Below are positions 8,828 to 17,952 of a DNA stretch of 64,000 nucleotides, piece by piece. Numbering within the stretch: the stretch's first letter is position 1; every line of letters starts with the position of its first letter. Under the pieces are notes generated by a model. The model had not been told where the DNA came from. It made no database searches and was given only the letters and a program-made list of their open reading frames with translations. Made by a program: the position numbers and the translations under genes. Source of the DNA: Chryseobacterium sp. BLS98 (GTDB lineage Bacteria > Bacteroidota > Bacteroidia > Flavobacteriales > Weeksellaceae). The stretch is taken from the NCBI RefSeq assembly GCF_001045445.1, contig NZ_LFNF01000002.1, positions 496,001-560,000 on the forward strand, given 5' to 3'.

Positions 8828-8958
8828 ATGAGTTGTCATTAATCGGATACCATAAAAGTAGGAAAAATATTGTGAATTAATAAAATTAACAAAGTTTAAA
8901 AAGTTAATGGCTTCGAATTATTTAAAAATAGATTATTTTTATCTGTTTATTTAATACT

Positions 8959-10041
8959 ATGTGGGGAATCTATTTGTTTTTAATCGCGCTGCTGGTAGTG
9001 TTTACGGTACTGCCCAAAATTCAGAGTTCCCATTGGATATTCAGGGTTCCGGAGTTTGGTAAGATCCAGATTTTTTATATCGTCTTTTTTACATTTATTT
9101 TTGGTTTTCTGATTGAGAATCCTCAAAAATTCTTGTATTCGCAAGGCCTTTTGCTCCTGTTATTTGTGCATCACGGGGTAACCCTTGTAAAATATACTCC
9201 TCTATATCCTGTTAAAAAATACAGACAGCAGCATAAATCATCTCAAAAACTGCATTTTATTTCAGCTAATGTCTACCAGTTTAATAAGGAATATGACAGA
9301 TTTATCAAACTGATAGAAAAATACAGTCCTGAAATGTTCCTGACCATGGAAAGCAATGGTGAATGGGAGCAGGCAATGAGGATTCTTGAAAAAGAGTACC
9401 CATTTCAGCATAAGGTAACGCTTGAAAATACTTATGGAATGCATTTTTATTCTAAAATTGAGATTAAAAGCGCACAGACCCATTATTTCGTGGCTGATGA
9501 TATTCCGAGTATCGAGGCTCATTTGAAGACTGAGGATGGATTTTCATTTGTATTTTTCGGAGTGCATCCGCCTCCACCGAGTCCTACTGAGGAGGAAACT
9601 TCCAAGGAAAGGGATGGTGACCTTCTAAGTGCAGCCAAAAGGGTTAAAGACATCCATGAGCCCGTTATTGTTGTAGGAGATTTTAATAATGTGGCATGGT
9701 CAAAATCGTCTATCTTATTTAGAAAAACGAGCCATTTGATTGATCCGAGAATCGGGCGTTCTTTTGTGTCTACTTTTCATGCAAAATACCGTCTGCTGAG
9801 ATTTCCTATCGACCTGATGTTCCACAGTGAAGACATTTTTATCAAGGAACTGAAAACCCTTGAGAATTTCGGATCGGATCATCTTCCGGTTTATTGTGAA
9901 TTTTTCATTGATCACCATAACGACGAGCAGGAAGAACAGGTAGAGGGTGCAACGGCAGAAGAGAAAGCTGAAGCAGAGGAAATGATACAGGAAGGAAAAG
10001 AAGAGGATGGAGAACGTGATGCGGTAGTAACTGAGGATTAA
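8959..10041 (+). CDS. Membrane-anchored endonuclease/exonuclease/phosphatase family protein
   Basis: A 360-residue protein with three hydrophobic N-terminal helices (residues about 3-85) followed by an EEP domain. Visible motifs are SANVYQFN (start of the fold), VVGDFNN (Asp-Asn catalytic pair) and GSDHLPVYCEF (Asp-His pair) near residue 300. EEP enzymes cleave phosphodiester or phosphomonoester bonds with Mg2+. The last 45 residues are highly acidic (runs of Glu), beyond the fold. The target is unknown. A strong hairpin follows the gene. Confidence 0.88.
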   Translation: MWGIYLFLIALLVVFTVLPKIQSSHWIFRVPEFGKIQIFYIVFFTFIFGFLIENPQKFLYSQGLLLLLFVHHGVTLVKYTPLYPVKKYRQQHKSSQKLHFISANVYQFNKEYDRFIKLIEKYSPEMFLTMESNGEWEQAMRILEKEYPFQHKVTLENTYGMHFYSKIEIKSAQTHYFVADDIPSIEAHLKTEDGFSFVFFGVHPPPPSPTEEETSKERDGDLLSAAKRVKDIHEPVIVVGDFNNVAWSKSSILFRKTSHLIDPRIGRSFVSTFHAKYRLLRFPIDLMFHSEDIFIKELKTLENFGSDHLPVYCEFFIDHHNDEQEEQVEGATAEEKAEAEEMIQEGKEEDGERDAVVTED

Positions 10042-10100
10042 AATATAAAGATTGACTGATTAATGATTTTGGCTCAGGCAGATTCTTTTTTGATTAAAAT

Positions 10101-10131
10101 AAAAGAGACCATCCTGCGGATGGTCTCTTTT
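10101..10131. terminator. Bidirectional terminator
   Basis: A 14-bp perfect stem (10101-10114 with 10118-10131) and a TGC triloop. A-rich on the left and T-rich on the right, it serves both the EEP gene and the convergent purA. Confidence 0.92.
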
Positions 10132-10151
10132 GTATTATGGTCATTCTACAA

Positions 10152-11438
10152 TTAGAATAGTTCTTTTCTGATAATGTTCTGGCTTCTTTCAGGCCCTACA
10201 GAAACCAGGTATACGTTGATTCCTAAATATTTCTCGATAAATTCGATGTATTTTTGGGCAGTATCAGGAAGTTCATCATAGCTTCTTGCTTTTGTAATAT
10301 CTTCGCTCCAACCCGGTAAATCCTGGTAAATTGGCTCATAGTTATACAATTTCTCAGTTGAAGAAGTGAAATAATCGATGATTTTTCCATCTTCAGTTTT
10401 GTAATGGGTAACCACTTTCAGGTTTTCAATTCCAGTAAGAACGTCTAATTTTGTAATAACCAGGTTATTGATCCCATTGATCATACAAGCGTGCTTCAAA
10501 GAAACAAGATCTAACCAACCTGTTCTTCTTGGTCTTCCTGTAGTGGCACCGAACTCTCCACCGATCTGTCTGATCTTCTCTCCTAATTCATTGTCTAATT
10601 CAGATGGGAAAGGACCGTTTCCAACTCTTGTACAGTATGCTTTTGCAACACCAATAAGATTTTGAAGGGATGTTGGCGGAACTCCTGCTCCTGTACAAAC
10701 TCCTCCAGTAGACGGAGAAGATGAAGTAACATATGGATAGGTTCCGAAGTCAATATCAAGCATCAAAGCCTGTGCTCCTTCAAATAAAACGTTTTTACCG
10801 TCTCTGATTGCTTCGTTTAGTTCCAGCTCTGTATCAACGATTCTGTCCTGAAGCTGTTTTCCTATTTCTAAATATTCGTTGTAAATTTCTTCAACGTCCA
10901 AGGTTGGTTTTCCGTAATATTTTTCAAAAAGAGAATTCTTGATTTTTAAGTTTTTCTCGATTTTGTCTCTCAGGATTTCAGGATTCAGAAGGTCGATCAT
11001 TCTGATACCCACTCTTGCAATTTTATCTTCATAGCAAGGTCCAATCCCTTTTTTCGTCGTTCCGATCTGCGTTCCGCCGTGCTCTTCTTCACGGTAAGTA
11101 TCCAAAAGAATGTGGTAAGGCATGATGACATGCGCTCTTCTGCTGATGAAAATGTGATCAGTTTTCAAACCTTTGCTTTCGATCTGATTCACCTCCTTAA
11201 TGAAAGATTTAGGATTTACCACTACTCCGTTCGCAATGATACACTTCCCTTTGCACTGCAGTACACCGGAAGGAAGAAGGTGCAAAACGAATTTCTCTTC
11301 GCCTACATAAACCGTATGACCTGCGTTGTCCCCTCCCTGGAAACGAACAACATAATCCGATTTAGCCGATAAAACATCCGTGATTTTCCCTTTACCTTCA
11401 TCTCCATACTGAAGACCTACAACTACGTAAGTTGACAT
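10152..11438 (-). CDS. purA: Adenylosuccinate synthetase PurA
   Basis: A 428-residue enzyme that joins IMP and aspartate with GTP to form adenylosuccinate, the first committed step to AMP. Diagnostic motifs are GLQYGDEGKGKI (residues 8-19, with catalytic Asp and the P-loop-like glycines), GGDNAGHTV, GTTKKGIGP and the GRPRRTGWLDLV segment near residue 300. Length matches the family. Transcribed alone from a well-formed promoter at 11464-11494. purK in the same window acts earlier in the same pathway, and hpt and adk act on the same nucleotide pools. Confidence 0.98.
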   Translation of the reverse strand: MSTYVVVGLQYGDEGKGKITDVLSAKSDYVVRFQGGDNAGHTVYVGEEKFVLHLLPSGVLQCKGKCIIANGVVVNPKSFIKEVNQIESKGLKTDHIFISRRAHVIMPYHILLDTYREEEHGGTQIGTTKKGIGPCYEDKIARVGIRMIDLLNPEILRDKIEKNLKIKNSLFEKYYGKPTLDVEEIYNEYLEIGKQLQDRIVDTELELNEAIRDGKNVLFEGAQALMLDIDFGTYPYVTSSSPSTGGVCTGAGVPPTSLQNLIGVAKAYCTRVGNGPFPSELDNELGEKIRQIGGEFGATTGRPRRTGWLDLVSLKHACMINGINNLVITKLDVLTGIENLKVVTHYKTEDGKIIDYFTSSTEKLYNYEPIYQDLPGWSEDITKARSYDELPDTAQKYIEFIEKYLGINVYLVSVGPERSQNIIRKELF

Positions 11439-11463
11439 ATTTTACTTTTATTTTAGATTCATG

Positions 11464-11494
11464 CAAAATTACTTTTTAAAAATAGGGTGAGCAA
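11464..11494 (-). promoter_or_regulatory. TTG-N20-TAATTTTG promoter of purA
   Basis: On the minus strand TTG (11492-11494) is followed after 20 bases by TAATTTTG (11464-11471), a close match to the flavobacterial sigma-A consensus. The predicted start leaves a leader of about 20 bases. Confidence 0.75.
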
Positions 11495-11687
11495 ATTATG
11501 AGGAGATTTTATTTTTGGGGTGGGTGGAAATCATGTGGTTGAGAAAATATATATCGCGATTTCTTTTCATATAAAAGTCCATTATATCTTTTCCAATCAC
11601 TACTTTCAATTTATTTATTATCATTTTAACAGACCTAATTAATTCCGTATATTTAGAGTTGTCGTATGAAATCAAAGACAAGCCACT

Positions 11688-12617
11688 ATGACATCACAAA
11701 AATCATCCTACTTCCCTTCCGGAACCAGTGAAATAAAGCTTTTCAACACCCTTTTCATTCCCGTTGAAGCACCTGTAAAAGCCACTTTACTCATCATTCA
11801 CGGAATGCAGGAACACAGCGGAAGATATACAGAGATCGCCACTTATTTTGCAGACCACGGACTTGCTGTACTCACTTATGATCACCTGGGACATGGTAAA
11901 TCCGTAAAAGATAAAAAAGATATTGGCTTCTTCCAGCTGGATCGCCCCGATGAAAAACTTATTTCAGATGCTGAAGCAATGGGTGAATATCTTCACCAAC
12001 AATATTCTGATGTTCCTCATTTTGTTCTCGGACATTCTATGGGATCGTTTGTTACCCGTTGCCTTCTTCAAAAATCCAGTGGAAAATTTAATGGAGCTAT
12101 TATTGTTGGAACCGGTGGTCCTTTAGCAGGTATCAGTCTCATAAAAAGCTATCTTTCATTAGCTAACAAAATAACGCCTCATCACCCTACTTATCTCAAT
12201 ACACTTTTTAATATTGTTAATAATAAGCGTTTCAGGAAAGATAAAGATTTCAGCGATACGAGCTGGCTCAGCCTGAATCCGGTCAACAGAAAATCTTTTA
12301 CAGAAGATGAGCTCTGCGGACTTCCTTTTACCAATAATGCTTTCTATGCACTGTTCAGCATTTACAAAAAAGCTACGGCAAGAAACTGGGCTGTTTCTAT
12401 TCCAAAATCATTTCCTTTGCTTTTCATCAGTGGACAGAATGATCCTATCGGGGATTTTGGAAAAGGCGTGATACAAACTGTTAATCTTTTGAAACAAGAC
12501 GGATTCAAAGATGTAAACACTAAGATCTATCCCGAAATGCGACACGAAATATTAAATGAGGAAATCAAAGCAGATGTCTTCAATGATATATATCAGTGGA
12601 TTTTAAAGCATTTATAA
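11688..12617 (+). CDS. Alpha/beta hydrolase, monoacylglycerol-lipase-like
   Basis: A 309-residue soluble hydrolase. IIHGMQEHSGRY near residue 32 (oxyanion-loop region), GHSMGSF near residue 113 (nucleophile Ser), a late Asp in SGQNDPIG near residue 252 and His in PEMRHEIL near residue 284 complete a Ser-Asp-His triad. The helical-lipase (Hydrolase_4) layout resembles lysophospholipases and monoacylglycerol lipases; the true substrate is unknown. No signal peptide. Stands alone; a palindromic repeat follows. Confidence 0.88.
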   Translation: MTSQKSSYFPSGTSEIKLFNTLFIPVEAPVKATLLIIHGMQEHSGRYTEIATYFADHGLAVLTYDHLGHGKSVKDKKDIGFFQLDRPDEKLISDAEAMGEYLHQQYSDVPHFVLGHSMGSFVTRCLLQKSSGKFNGAIIVGTGGPLAGISLIKSYLSLANKITPHHPTYLNTLFNIVNNKRFRKDKDFSDTSWLSLNPVNRKSFTEDELCGLPFTNNAFYALFSIYKKATARNWAVSIPKSFPLLFISGQNDPIGDFGKGVIQTVNLLKQDGFKDVNTKIYPEMRHEILNEEIKADVFNDIYQWILKHL

Positions 12618-12632
12618 ATTCAAATTGTGACT

Positions 12633-12712
12633 GTCATTGCGAACCGTAGGTGAAGCAATCTAATCTATTAAAAACTACAAGAGATTGCTTCGTCTGAGCT
12701 CCTCGCAATGAC
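12633..12712. repeat. Palindromic intergenic repeat
   Basis: Left arm begins GTCATTGCGA and ends GAAGCAATC; right arm is its imperfect reverse complement, ending CTCGCAATGAC. The arms lie about 18 bases apart. Similar GTCATTGCGA...GAAGCAATCT elements are, from memory, common between genes of Bacteroidota. It lies between the convergent hydrolase and ABC-F genes and could also help terminate transcription. Confidence 0.75.
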
Positions 12713-12786
12713 AAAATACAACAAAATATCTGCTCAATCAGCAAAATCCACGGAAGCATAAAATCATCGGGTCATAACATTTTAAT

Positions 12787-14376
12787 TTAACCCAAAACAA
12801 TCTCCCGTTCCACTCTGACTTCTTCCAGAAACATCTCATCATGTGAAATCACCAGCAGTGTTCCTTTATAGTCTTTAATTGAATTCGTCAGAATCTCCAC
12901 ATTCTGAAGGTCTAAATTATTTGTCGGTTCATCCAGAATAATCATATCAGGTGCTTTACTGCTGATGGAAAGTCCACACAACAAAAGTCTCAGACGTTCT
13001 CCTCCGCTCAGCATCCCGCCCTTTTTATCCCAGGTATCCTTACCAAACAAAAATCTTGACAACAAAGTTTTCACTTCAGATTCCGGAATTGCCCCGTCAT
13101 TAAACTGCTGTACAAAATCATACACACTTATTTCCTGGCCAATCAAAGAATATTCCTGATCTACATATATTGTATTAAACTCTGATCTCATTATTTTTCC
13201 TTCGGACGGGCTTCTATTTCCTAATAGCAGATTGATAAGTGTTGTCTTTCCGGAACCATTGGAGCCTTTGACAGAAATCCGGTCCCCGCTCCTGATCTCA
13301 AGACTGAGATTATCTTTCCAGAGGTTTTTATTTCCGTATTTGAAATTAATGTCTTCCACACTGACCAGAATTTTCCCGGAATGCAGGCTGGAATCGTTAA
13401 AATTTACTTTCATCAGATCAGAATTTTTCAGTGAAGAACGAAGTTCCCGAAGGTCTCCTGAAATACTATTGATCTTTTCAGCATGAATACCTTTCAACCT
13501 GGAAGTATTTTTTTCGGCATTATTCTTTAAGGTATTCATCATAATTCTTGCTACGCCGGATTTTTCCTGTTTCTGTTTCCCTCTTGCATCCAGCTTTTGC
13601 TTTCGCTCAATTGTTTCCCTTTCTTTTTCTTTTGCTTTCTTTAAAGCTCTTTCCTTAGCATGAATATCATTATGTAATGCCTCCTGCTCTACTTCTTTCT
13701 GTTCAGCATAAAAATCATAATTTCCGCCATAAGCAGAGATTCCCTGGTTGCTTAATTCAAATATGGTATCAACAAGATTCAGTAAACTTCTGTCGTGGCT
13801 TACAATAACAACCGTTGAATTTGTTTTTTCAATAAAGTCATACAATAATTTCCTTCCTTCCAAATCAAGATGATTCGTAGGCTCATCCAGTACGATCACA
13901 TCCGGCTGATTGATCTGAATACCAGCCAGAAAGACTTTTGTTTTCTGGCCTCCGCTGAGGCTTTCCAGCTTTTGATTTAATTCCAGATCTTCCAGTTTCC
14001 AGTAGCTTAATGCATTCCGGCAGCGTTCTTCAATATCCCAGTCATCATTTAGAACCTCGAAATATTCTTCGTCTACTTCGCCATTTGTGATCTTTTGAAG
14101 GGCGTTCAGCTTTTTGTCGATTGCAAGGCATTCTGCAACAGACAGGTGATCAAAATTGCCGAACATCTGCGGAACATAGTATAAATTACCTTTAACGGTA
14201 ACAGTCCCTTCTGAAGGTTCAATTTCCTGAGCCATAATCTTCAGGAGTGTGGATTTTCCAATGCCGTTGCTACCAGCTAATGCAGATTTTGTATAGGGTT
14301 GTAAAGTTAAATTGACCGAATGGAAAAGGAGATTTCCTCCCGGAAACCCGAAGGATATATTTTGCAGTAAAATCAT
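12787..14376 (-). CDS. ABC-F family ATP-binding protein
   Basis: A 529-residue protein with two ABC ATPase domains and no membrane helices. Domain 1: Walker A GSNGIGKST (near 35), signature LSGGQKTK, Walker B VIVLDEPTNHLD. Domain 2: Walker A GSNGSGKTT, signature LSGGERLRL, Walker B MIILDEPTNNLD. Between them is a charged Lys/Glu linker (about 215-330), the part that reaches into the ribosome in this family. ABC-F proteins act on translation; some protect ribosomes from antibiotics, others tune elongation. Which applies here cannot be read. A leader with overlapping mini-ORFs (14376-14416) precedes the start, compatible with attenuation control. Confidence 0.9.
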   Translation of the reverse strand: MILLQNISFGFPGGNLLFHSVNLTLQPYTKSALAGSNGIGKSTLLKIMAQEIEPSEGTVTVKGNLYYVPQMFGNFDHLSVAECLAIDKKLNALQKITNGEVDEEYFEVLNDDWDIEERCRNALSYWKLEDLELNQKLESLSGGQKTKVFLAGIQINQPDVIVLDEPTNHLDLEGRKLLYDFIEKTNSTVVIVSHDRSLLNLVDTIFELSNQGISAYGGNYDFYAEQKEVEQEALHNDIHAKERALKKAKEKERETIERKQKLDARGKQKQEKSGVARIMMNTLKNNAEKNTSRLKGIHAEKINSISGDLRELRSSLKNSDLMKVNFNDSSLHSGKILVSVEDINFKYGNKNLWKDNLSLEIRSGDRISVKGSNGSGKTTLINLLLGNRSPSEGKIMRSEFNTIYVDQEYSLIGQEISVYDFVQQFNDGAIPESEVKTLLSRFLFGKDTWDKKGGMLSGGERLRLLLCGLSISSKAPDMIILDEPTNNLDLQNVEILTNSIKDYKGTLLVISHDEMFLEEVRVEREIVLG

Positions 14377-14416
14377 TATTTCTTTCTTATATAATAGTTA
14401 AACATCAGCAACACAT
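14376..14416 (-). promoter_or_regulatory. Leader mini-ORFs overlapping the ABC-F start
   Basis: On the minus strand ATGTGTTGCTGA encodes MCC. Its TGA overlaps an ATG (TGATG) that opens a 9-codon ORF, MFNYYIRKK. That ORF's TAA overlaps the ABC-F ATG (TAATG) at 14376. The chain sits in a leader of roughly 100 bases downstream of the -7 element at 14485-14492. Ribosome movement through these mini-ORFs could couple to ABC-F translation. This is inference and could be chance. Confidence 0.4.
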
Positions 14417-14484
14417 CGGTTACTGCTTGGTAAAATCGGAAAGAAATTGAATCCTACATGCTCGTATTATGGGTTTGAGAGATA

Positions 14485-14492
14485 CAAAGATA
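14485..14492 (-). promoter_or_regulatory. -7 element of the ABC-F promoter
   Basis: Minus-strand TATCTTTG matches TAnnTTTG. It implies an RNA leader of about 100 bases, long for this window. Confidence 0.55.
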
Positions 14493-14756
14493 GTAAATTA
14501 TTAATTATTCATTTTTTTCAAATAAAAAAAATAAAATCTTCATATAAAAAATAAACCCAAATGTCAGGAAAACCAATATTTCTATAACGGTAAAAATTTT
14601 TGGAAGCAGTATTTTCTATGCGAAAAATGCCTGCAACACTAAGTTTTACGGGAATTGCCTAACAGAATCACCTTGAATTATGTCAGGATATTATTTTTAA
14701 ACCATATGTTTATTAAATCCGGAATAAAAGTAGAAAAGATTTTAATCAAAAATCCG

Positions 14757-14764
14757 TAACTTTG
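14757..14764 (+). promoter_or_regulatory. -7 element of the hpt promoter
   Basis: TAACTTTG matches TAnnTTTG, 19 bases before the hpt ATG. No -33 TTG is obvious. Confidence 0.6.
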
Positions 14765-14783
14765 CCAACTACTAAAATTTTTT

Positions 14784-15338
14784 ATGGAAAGCATTAAAGT
14801 TCACGACAAAACTTTCGTTCCTTATCTGAAGGACGCCGAAATTCAGGAAATTGTAAAAGAAACAGCTTTAAGAATTTATGAAGATTACAAGGATGAAGTT
14901 CCTGTTTTCATAGGTGTTCTGAACGGAGTAATCATGTTCTTCTCAGACCTTCTGAAATATTATCCGGGCGAATGCGAAATTGCTTTCATCCAAATGAGCT
15001 CTTATGTAGGAACAGAATCTACAGGGATTGTATACCAGAAAATGGAACTGACTAAAGATGTAAAAGACCGTCACATCATCCTTGTGGAAGATATTGTAGA
15101 TACAGGGAATACGGTTGAAAGCCTGTTCAAATATTTCACAGAAACACAGCGTCCGAAATCTGTAAAGCTGGCTTCATTCCTATTAAAGCCTGACGTTTAC
15201 AAAAAAGATTTCAAGCTGGACTATATCGGAAAGGAAATTCCGAACAAATTTGTTCTTGGATATGGTCTTGATTATGATGAATTAGGAAGAAACCTTTCAA
15301 ATCTGTATCAGCTGGAAGAAGGACAGATCAACCATTAA
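14784..15338 (+). CDS. hpt: Hypoxanthine phosphoribosyltransferase
   Basis: A 184-residue type I phosphoribosyltransferase that salvages hypoxanthine (and probably guanine) with PRPP to give IMP or GMP. The PRPP loop ILVEDIVDTGNT near residue 98 is diagnostic, preceded by the flexible-loop region QMSSYVGTESTG. YGLDYDELGRNL near the C-terminus is typical of bacterial HPRT. Followed by adk and obg on the same strand, a nucleotide/GTPase cluster, although a 126-base gap with repeat-like sequence separates hpt from adk. Confidence 0.95.
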   Translation: MESIKVHDKTFVPYLKDAEIQEIVKETALRIYEDYKDEVPVFIGVLNGVIMFFSDLLKYYPGECEIAFIQMSSYVGTESTGIVYQKMELTKDVKDRHIILVEDIVDTGNTVESLFKYFTETQRPKSVKLASFLLKPDVYKKDFKLDYIGKEIPNKFVLGYGLDYDELGRNLSNLYQLEEGQINH

Positions 15339-15344
15339 TTACTG

Positions 15345-15452
15345 CTATTAGCTTTTGGCTACTAGCCATTAGCTTTAAATATTAAAATCGAACTCAAGTA
15401 AATATTAACTAAAAAAGCTAAAGGCTGAAAGCTTATTGCTCAAGGCTGCAGG
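15345..15452. repeat. Imperfect inverted repeat between hpt and adk
   Basis: The gap contains variants of AGCTTTTGGCT, TAGCCATTAGCT and AGCTAAAGGCTGAAAGCT, which form imperfect inverted repeats. No coding potential. It looks like a decayed dispersed repeat. Confidence 0.45.
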
Positions 15453-15464
15453 CGAATCAACATT

Positions 15465-16043
15465 ATGATAAACATTGTTCTGTTCGGCCCTCCAGGAAGT
15501 GGAAAAGGAACACAAGCTCAAAACCTGATCGAAAAATTCAATTTAAAACAGATTTCAACAGGTGATCTTTTCAGATACAACATGAAAAATGATACGGAGC
15601 TTGGAAAACTGGCTAAGTCTTACATCGATAAGGGAGAACTGGTTCCTGATCAGGTAACAACGGATATGCTGATCGATGAACTCAGAAAACCAACGGATAC
15701 CAACGGATTTATCTTTGACGGCTACCCAAGAACAACTGCACAGACGCAGGCACTGGAAAAAATTGTAGCAGAGGAGCTGAACGACAAGATCGACATTTGT
15801 CTTTCTTTAGTGGTAGAAGATAAAATTTTAGTGGAAAGACTTCTTAAAAGAGGTGAAACCAGCGGAAGATCTGATGACAGCAATGTAGAAATCATTGAAA
15901 ACAGAATTAAAGAATATTATACGAAAACAGCAGAAGTAGCTGAACTTTACAAGCAACAGGGAAAATATGTTGAAGTAAACGGCGTAGGAGAAATTGACGA
16001 AATTTCCCAAAAACTTTTTGCTGAAGTAGAGAAAATAAAATAA
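15465..16043 (+). CDS. adk: Adenylate kinase
   Basis: A 192-residue kinase balancing ATP, ADP and AMP. P-loop GPPGSGKGTQ at residues 7-16, AMP-binding region ISTGDLFRYNM, and GYPRTTAQTQAL match the family. The lid (near residues 127-138, KRGETSGRSDD) is short and lacks the Cys4 zinc insert of long-form bacterial enzymes. It sits 66 bases before obg on the same strand and may be co-transcribed with it. Confidence 0.96.
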   Translation: MINIVLFGPPGSGKGTQAQNLIEKFNLKQISTGDLFRYNMKNDTELGKLAKSYIDKGELVPDQVTTDMLIDELRKPTDTNGFIFDGYPRTTAQTQALEKIVAEELNDKIDICLSLVVEDKILVERLLKRGETSGRSDDSNVEIIENRIKEYYTKTAEVAELYKQQGKYVEVNGVGEIDEISQKLFAEVEKIK

Positions 16044-16109
16044 TCGGAATACGGGATATAGGATGCCAGTTTTTTGGCCCCGCAACCCGCAGCCCGCAAC
16101 ACAAACTAT

Positions 16110-17093
16110 ATGTCTAACTTTGTAGATTACGTAAAGATCCATTGTAAAAGCGGACACGGAGGTGCCGGTTCTGCCCACCTTCGCCGTGAAAAATATATTC
16201 CTAAAGGAGGTCCTGACGGTGGTGACGGCGGCCGCGGCGGGCACGTCATCATGAGAGGAAACGCTCAGGAATGGACTTTACTACCACTCCGATACACCCG
16301 CCACATCAAAGCGGAACGTGGTGAAAACGGAGCTAAAAACCAGCTTACCGGTGCTGACGGTTCTGATATTTATATCGATGTTCCAATCGGGACCATTGCT
16401 AAAAATGAAGAAGGAGAAATCATCGGCGAAATTCTCGAAGACAAGCAGGAGATTATTTTAATGCAGGGAGGAAAAGGAGGAAAAGGGAACGAACATTTCA
16501 AATCATCTACCAATCAGACTCCAAGATACGCACAGCCAGGAATGGATGGTGAGGAAGGCTTCGTTGTATTCGAGCTTAAAATTTTGGCCGACGTAGGATT
16601 GGTTGGATTTCCAAATGCCGGTAAATCTACCCTTCTTGCCTCAGTTTCTGCTGCAAAGCCTAAGATCGCCAATTATGCATTTACTACCCTGACTCCCAAT
16701 CTGGGTATTGTGGATTACAGAAATTACAAATCATTTGTAATGGCCGATATTCCGGGGATTATTGAAGGTGCAGCTGAAGGAAAAGGTTTGGGACACAGAT
16801 TCCTAAGACATATTGAAAGAAATTCCATCTTATTATTTTTAATTCCGGCTGATTCTGAAAGCCATTTCCAGGAGTTTAAAATACTGGAAAATGAATTGAA
16901 GGAATACAATCCTGAACTTCTGGATAAAGATTTCATCGTTTCCATTTCAAAATCCGACCTTCTGGACGAAGAACTGAAAAGAGAAATTGCCAAAGAATTC
17001 CCGGAAAACAGACAGCCGTTATTTTTCTCCGGCGTCACTGGAGAAGGCCTTGTAGAACTGAAAGACGCAGTCTGGAAAAAACTTCACGGATAA
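16110..17093 (+). CDS. obgE: GTPase Obg (CgtA)
   Basis: A 327-residue GTPase that acts in late 50S ribosome assembly and stress signalling. The Gly-rich Obg fold (residues 1-158; [14 protein letters not shown]) precedes a G domain with G1 [10 protein letters not shown]3 [16 protein letters not shown] and SKSD. The ATG at 16110 is used: the family starts with this [10 protein letters not shown] stretch. An in-frame TTG at 16074 lies in repeat-like intergenic sequence and is not credible. There is no C-terminal OCT extension. The next gene starts two bases after the stop. Confidence 0.96.
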   Translation: MSNFVDYVKIHCKSGHGGAGSAHLRREKYIPKGGPDGGDGGRGGHVIMRGNAQEWTLLPLRYTRHIKAERGENGAKNQLTGADGSDIYIDVPIGTIAKNEEGEIIGEILEDKQEIILMQGGKGGKGNEHFKSSTNQTPRYAQPGMDGEEGFVVFELKILADVGLVGFPNAGKSTLLASVSAAKPKIANYAFTTLTPNLGIVDYRNYKSFVMADIPGIIEGAAEGKGLGHRFLRHIERNSILLFLIPADSESHFQEFKILENELKEYNPELLDKDFIVSISKSDLLDEELKREIAKEFPENRQPLFFSGVTGEGLVELKDAVWKKLHG

Positions 17094-17095
17094 AG

Positions 17096-17887
17096 ATGAT
17101 ATACTCATTAAAAAAAATAACAGCACCCGCTGTTATTTTTGTTTCATTTCTTCTGCCTGCCCTGGCGTATGCCCAGGACAGTGATTCATCTTTGGAACTA
17201 TCCAAAACAAATGAACCGGCACCTTTAAGTGATAAGGCTTTTTTTAAGTATGAATTTAATAAAAGGTTAAAATATAGATTTACTTACGATAAAGTGACAG
17301 ATCAGGGTACAACTCGTGAGGTGAGTGAATATATTCAGTATTTTATAAGTGATGCCGATTTATCCGTCCTGTATTTTAACAACAGCAGAAATGGAGTTAT
17401 TTACAATTTAAACAAGGACACCAACCCGGTTCTCCCTGTTTTGATAAAAGATGAAAAGAAAGATATCAGACCCGGAAATTTTGATTATTTCAAAGGTGAT
17501 ATTTCTTTAGAATCCGAAATTGCTGATATCAGGAAAAGAAAAAAGGCAAAAACAGACCAGATTCTGGAACTGGTTGAAAAGAAAGCGGAAAATGATCTGG
17601 TTCATTATACCTACCATCTTATCCGTAACGATAAAGGAAGAACAAATTTAGGAATCATTGAGCTGGACATTACCAACAGCGACCAAGGTTTCAACAATAA
17701 TATCCTGTATGACATGGAGCCGTTGTTCTTCAAAAACAAAATCGCCTTTGACAAAGGCGAAATAAAAAGTTATTCCTACTACAATAAGGACAAAAAAAGA
17801 TCAAAGTATTATGAATCAATAGATACTGAATCTGCCCTTTTAAGATTATCATTTACCAAAGGCTGCTGTGTTTCATCGCTGGAATAA
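17096..17887 (+). CDS. Hypothetical secreted protein
   Basis: A 263-residue protein with a Sec signal peptide (residues 1-26, ending AYAQ). The mature part is charged, with several Lys-rich helices and no Cys until a CC pair near residue 257. No family recognised. It begins two bases after the obg stop and so is probably on the obg transcript. A periplasmic or outer-membrane location is likely; function unknown. Confidence 0.7.
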   Translation: MIYSLKKITAPAVIFVSFLLPALAYAQDSDSSLELSKTNEPAPLSDKAFFKYEFNKRLKYRFTYDKVTDQGTTREVSEYIQYFISDADLSVLYFNNSRNGVIYNLNKDTNPVLPVLIKDEKKDIRPGNFDYFKGDISLESEIADIRKRKKAKTDQILELVEKKAENDLVHYTYHLIRNDKGRTNLGIIELDITNSDQGFNNNILYDMEPLFFKNKIAFDKGEIKSYSYYNKDKKRSKYYESIDTESALLRLSFTKGCCVSSLE

Positions 17888-17952
17888 CTAACAACGCCTG
17901 AACAGTTTCCGTTTGGAATAATTCTTGAAAGAAATCAGGAAAATCATTCGTT

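Larger units (their letters stand above)
14377..14783. other. Divergent intergenic region between ABC-F and hpt
   Basis: 407 bases without a full gene. It holds the ABC-F leader (minus), a minus-strand -7 element at 14485-14492, a plus-strand -7 element at 14757-14764 for hpt, and otherwise AT-rich sequence with nothing else recognised. Confidence 0.7.

Noticed and set aside
11496..11681. Minus-strand 61-codon open frame upstream of purA
   Set aside because: It is low-complexity, has no promoter at the right place or recognisable motif, and lies in an AT-rich divergent gap.
12787..14376. ABC-F protein as an immunity or export gene of the graspetide system
   Set aside because: It is about 18 kb away, on a separate transcript, and has no membrane domain.
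16074..16109. TTG start for obg that adds 12 residues
   Set aside because: The added residues fall in repeat-like intergenic sequence and the family starts at the ATG at 16110.
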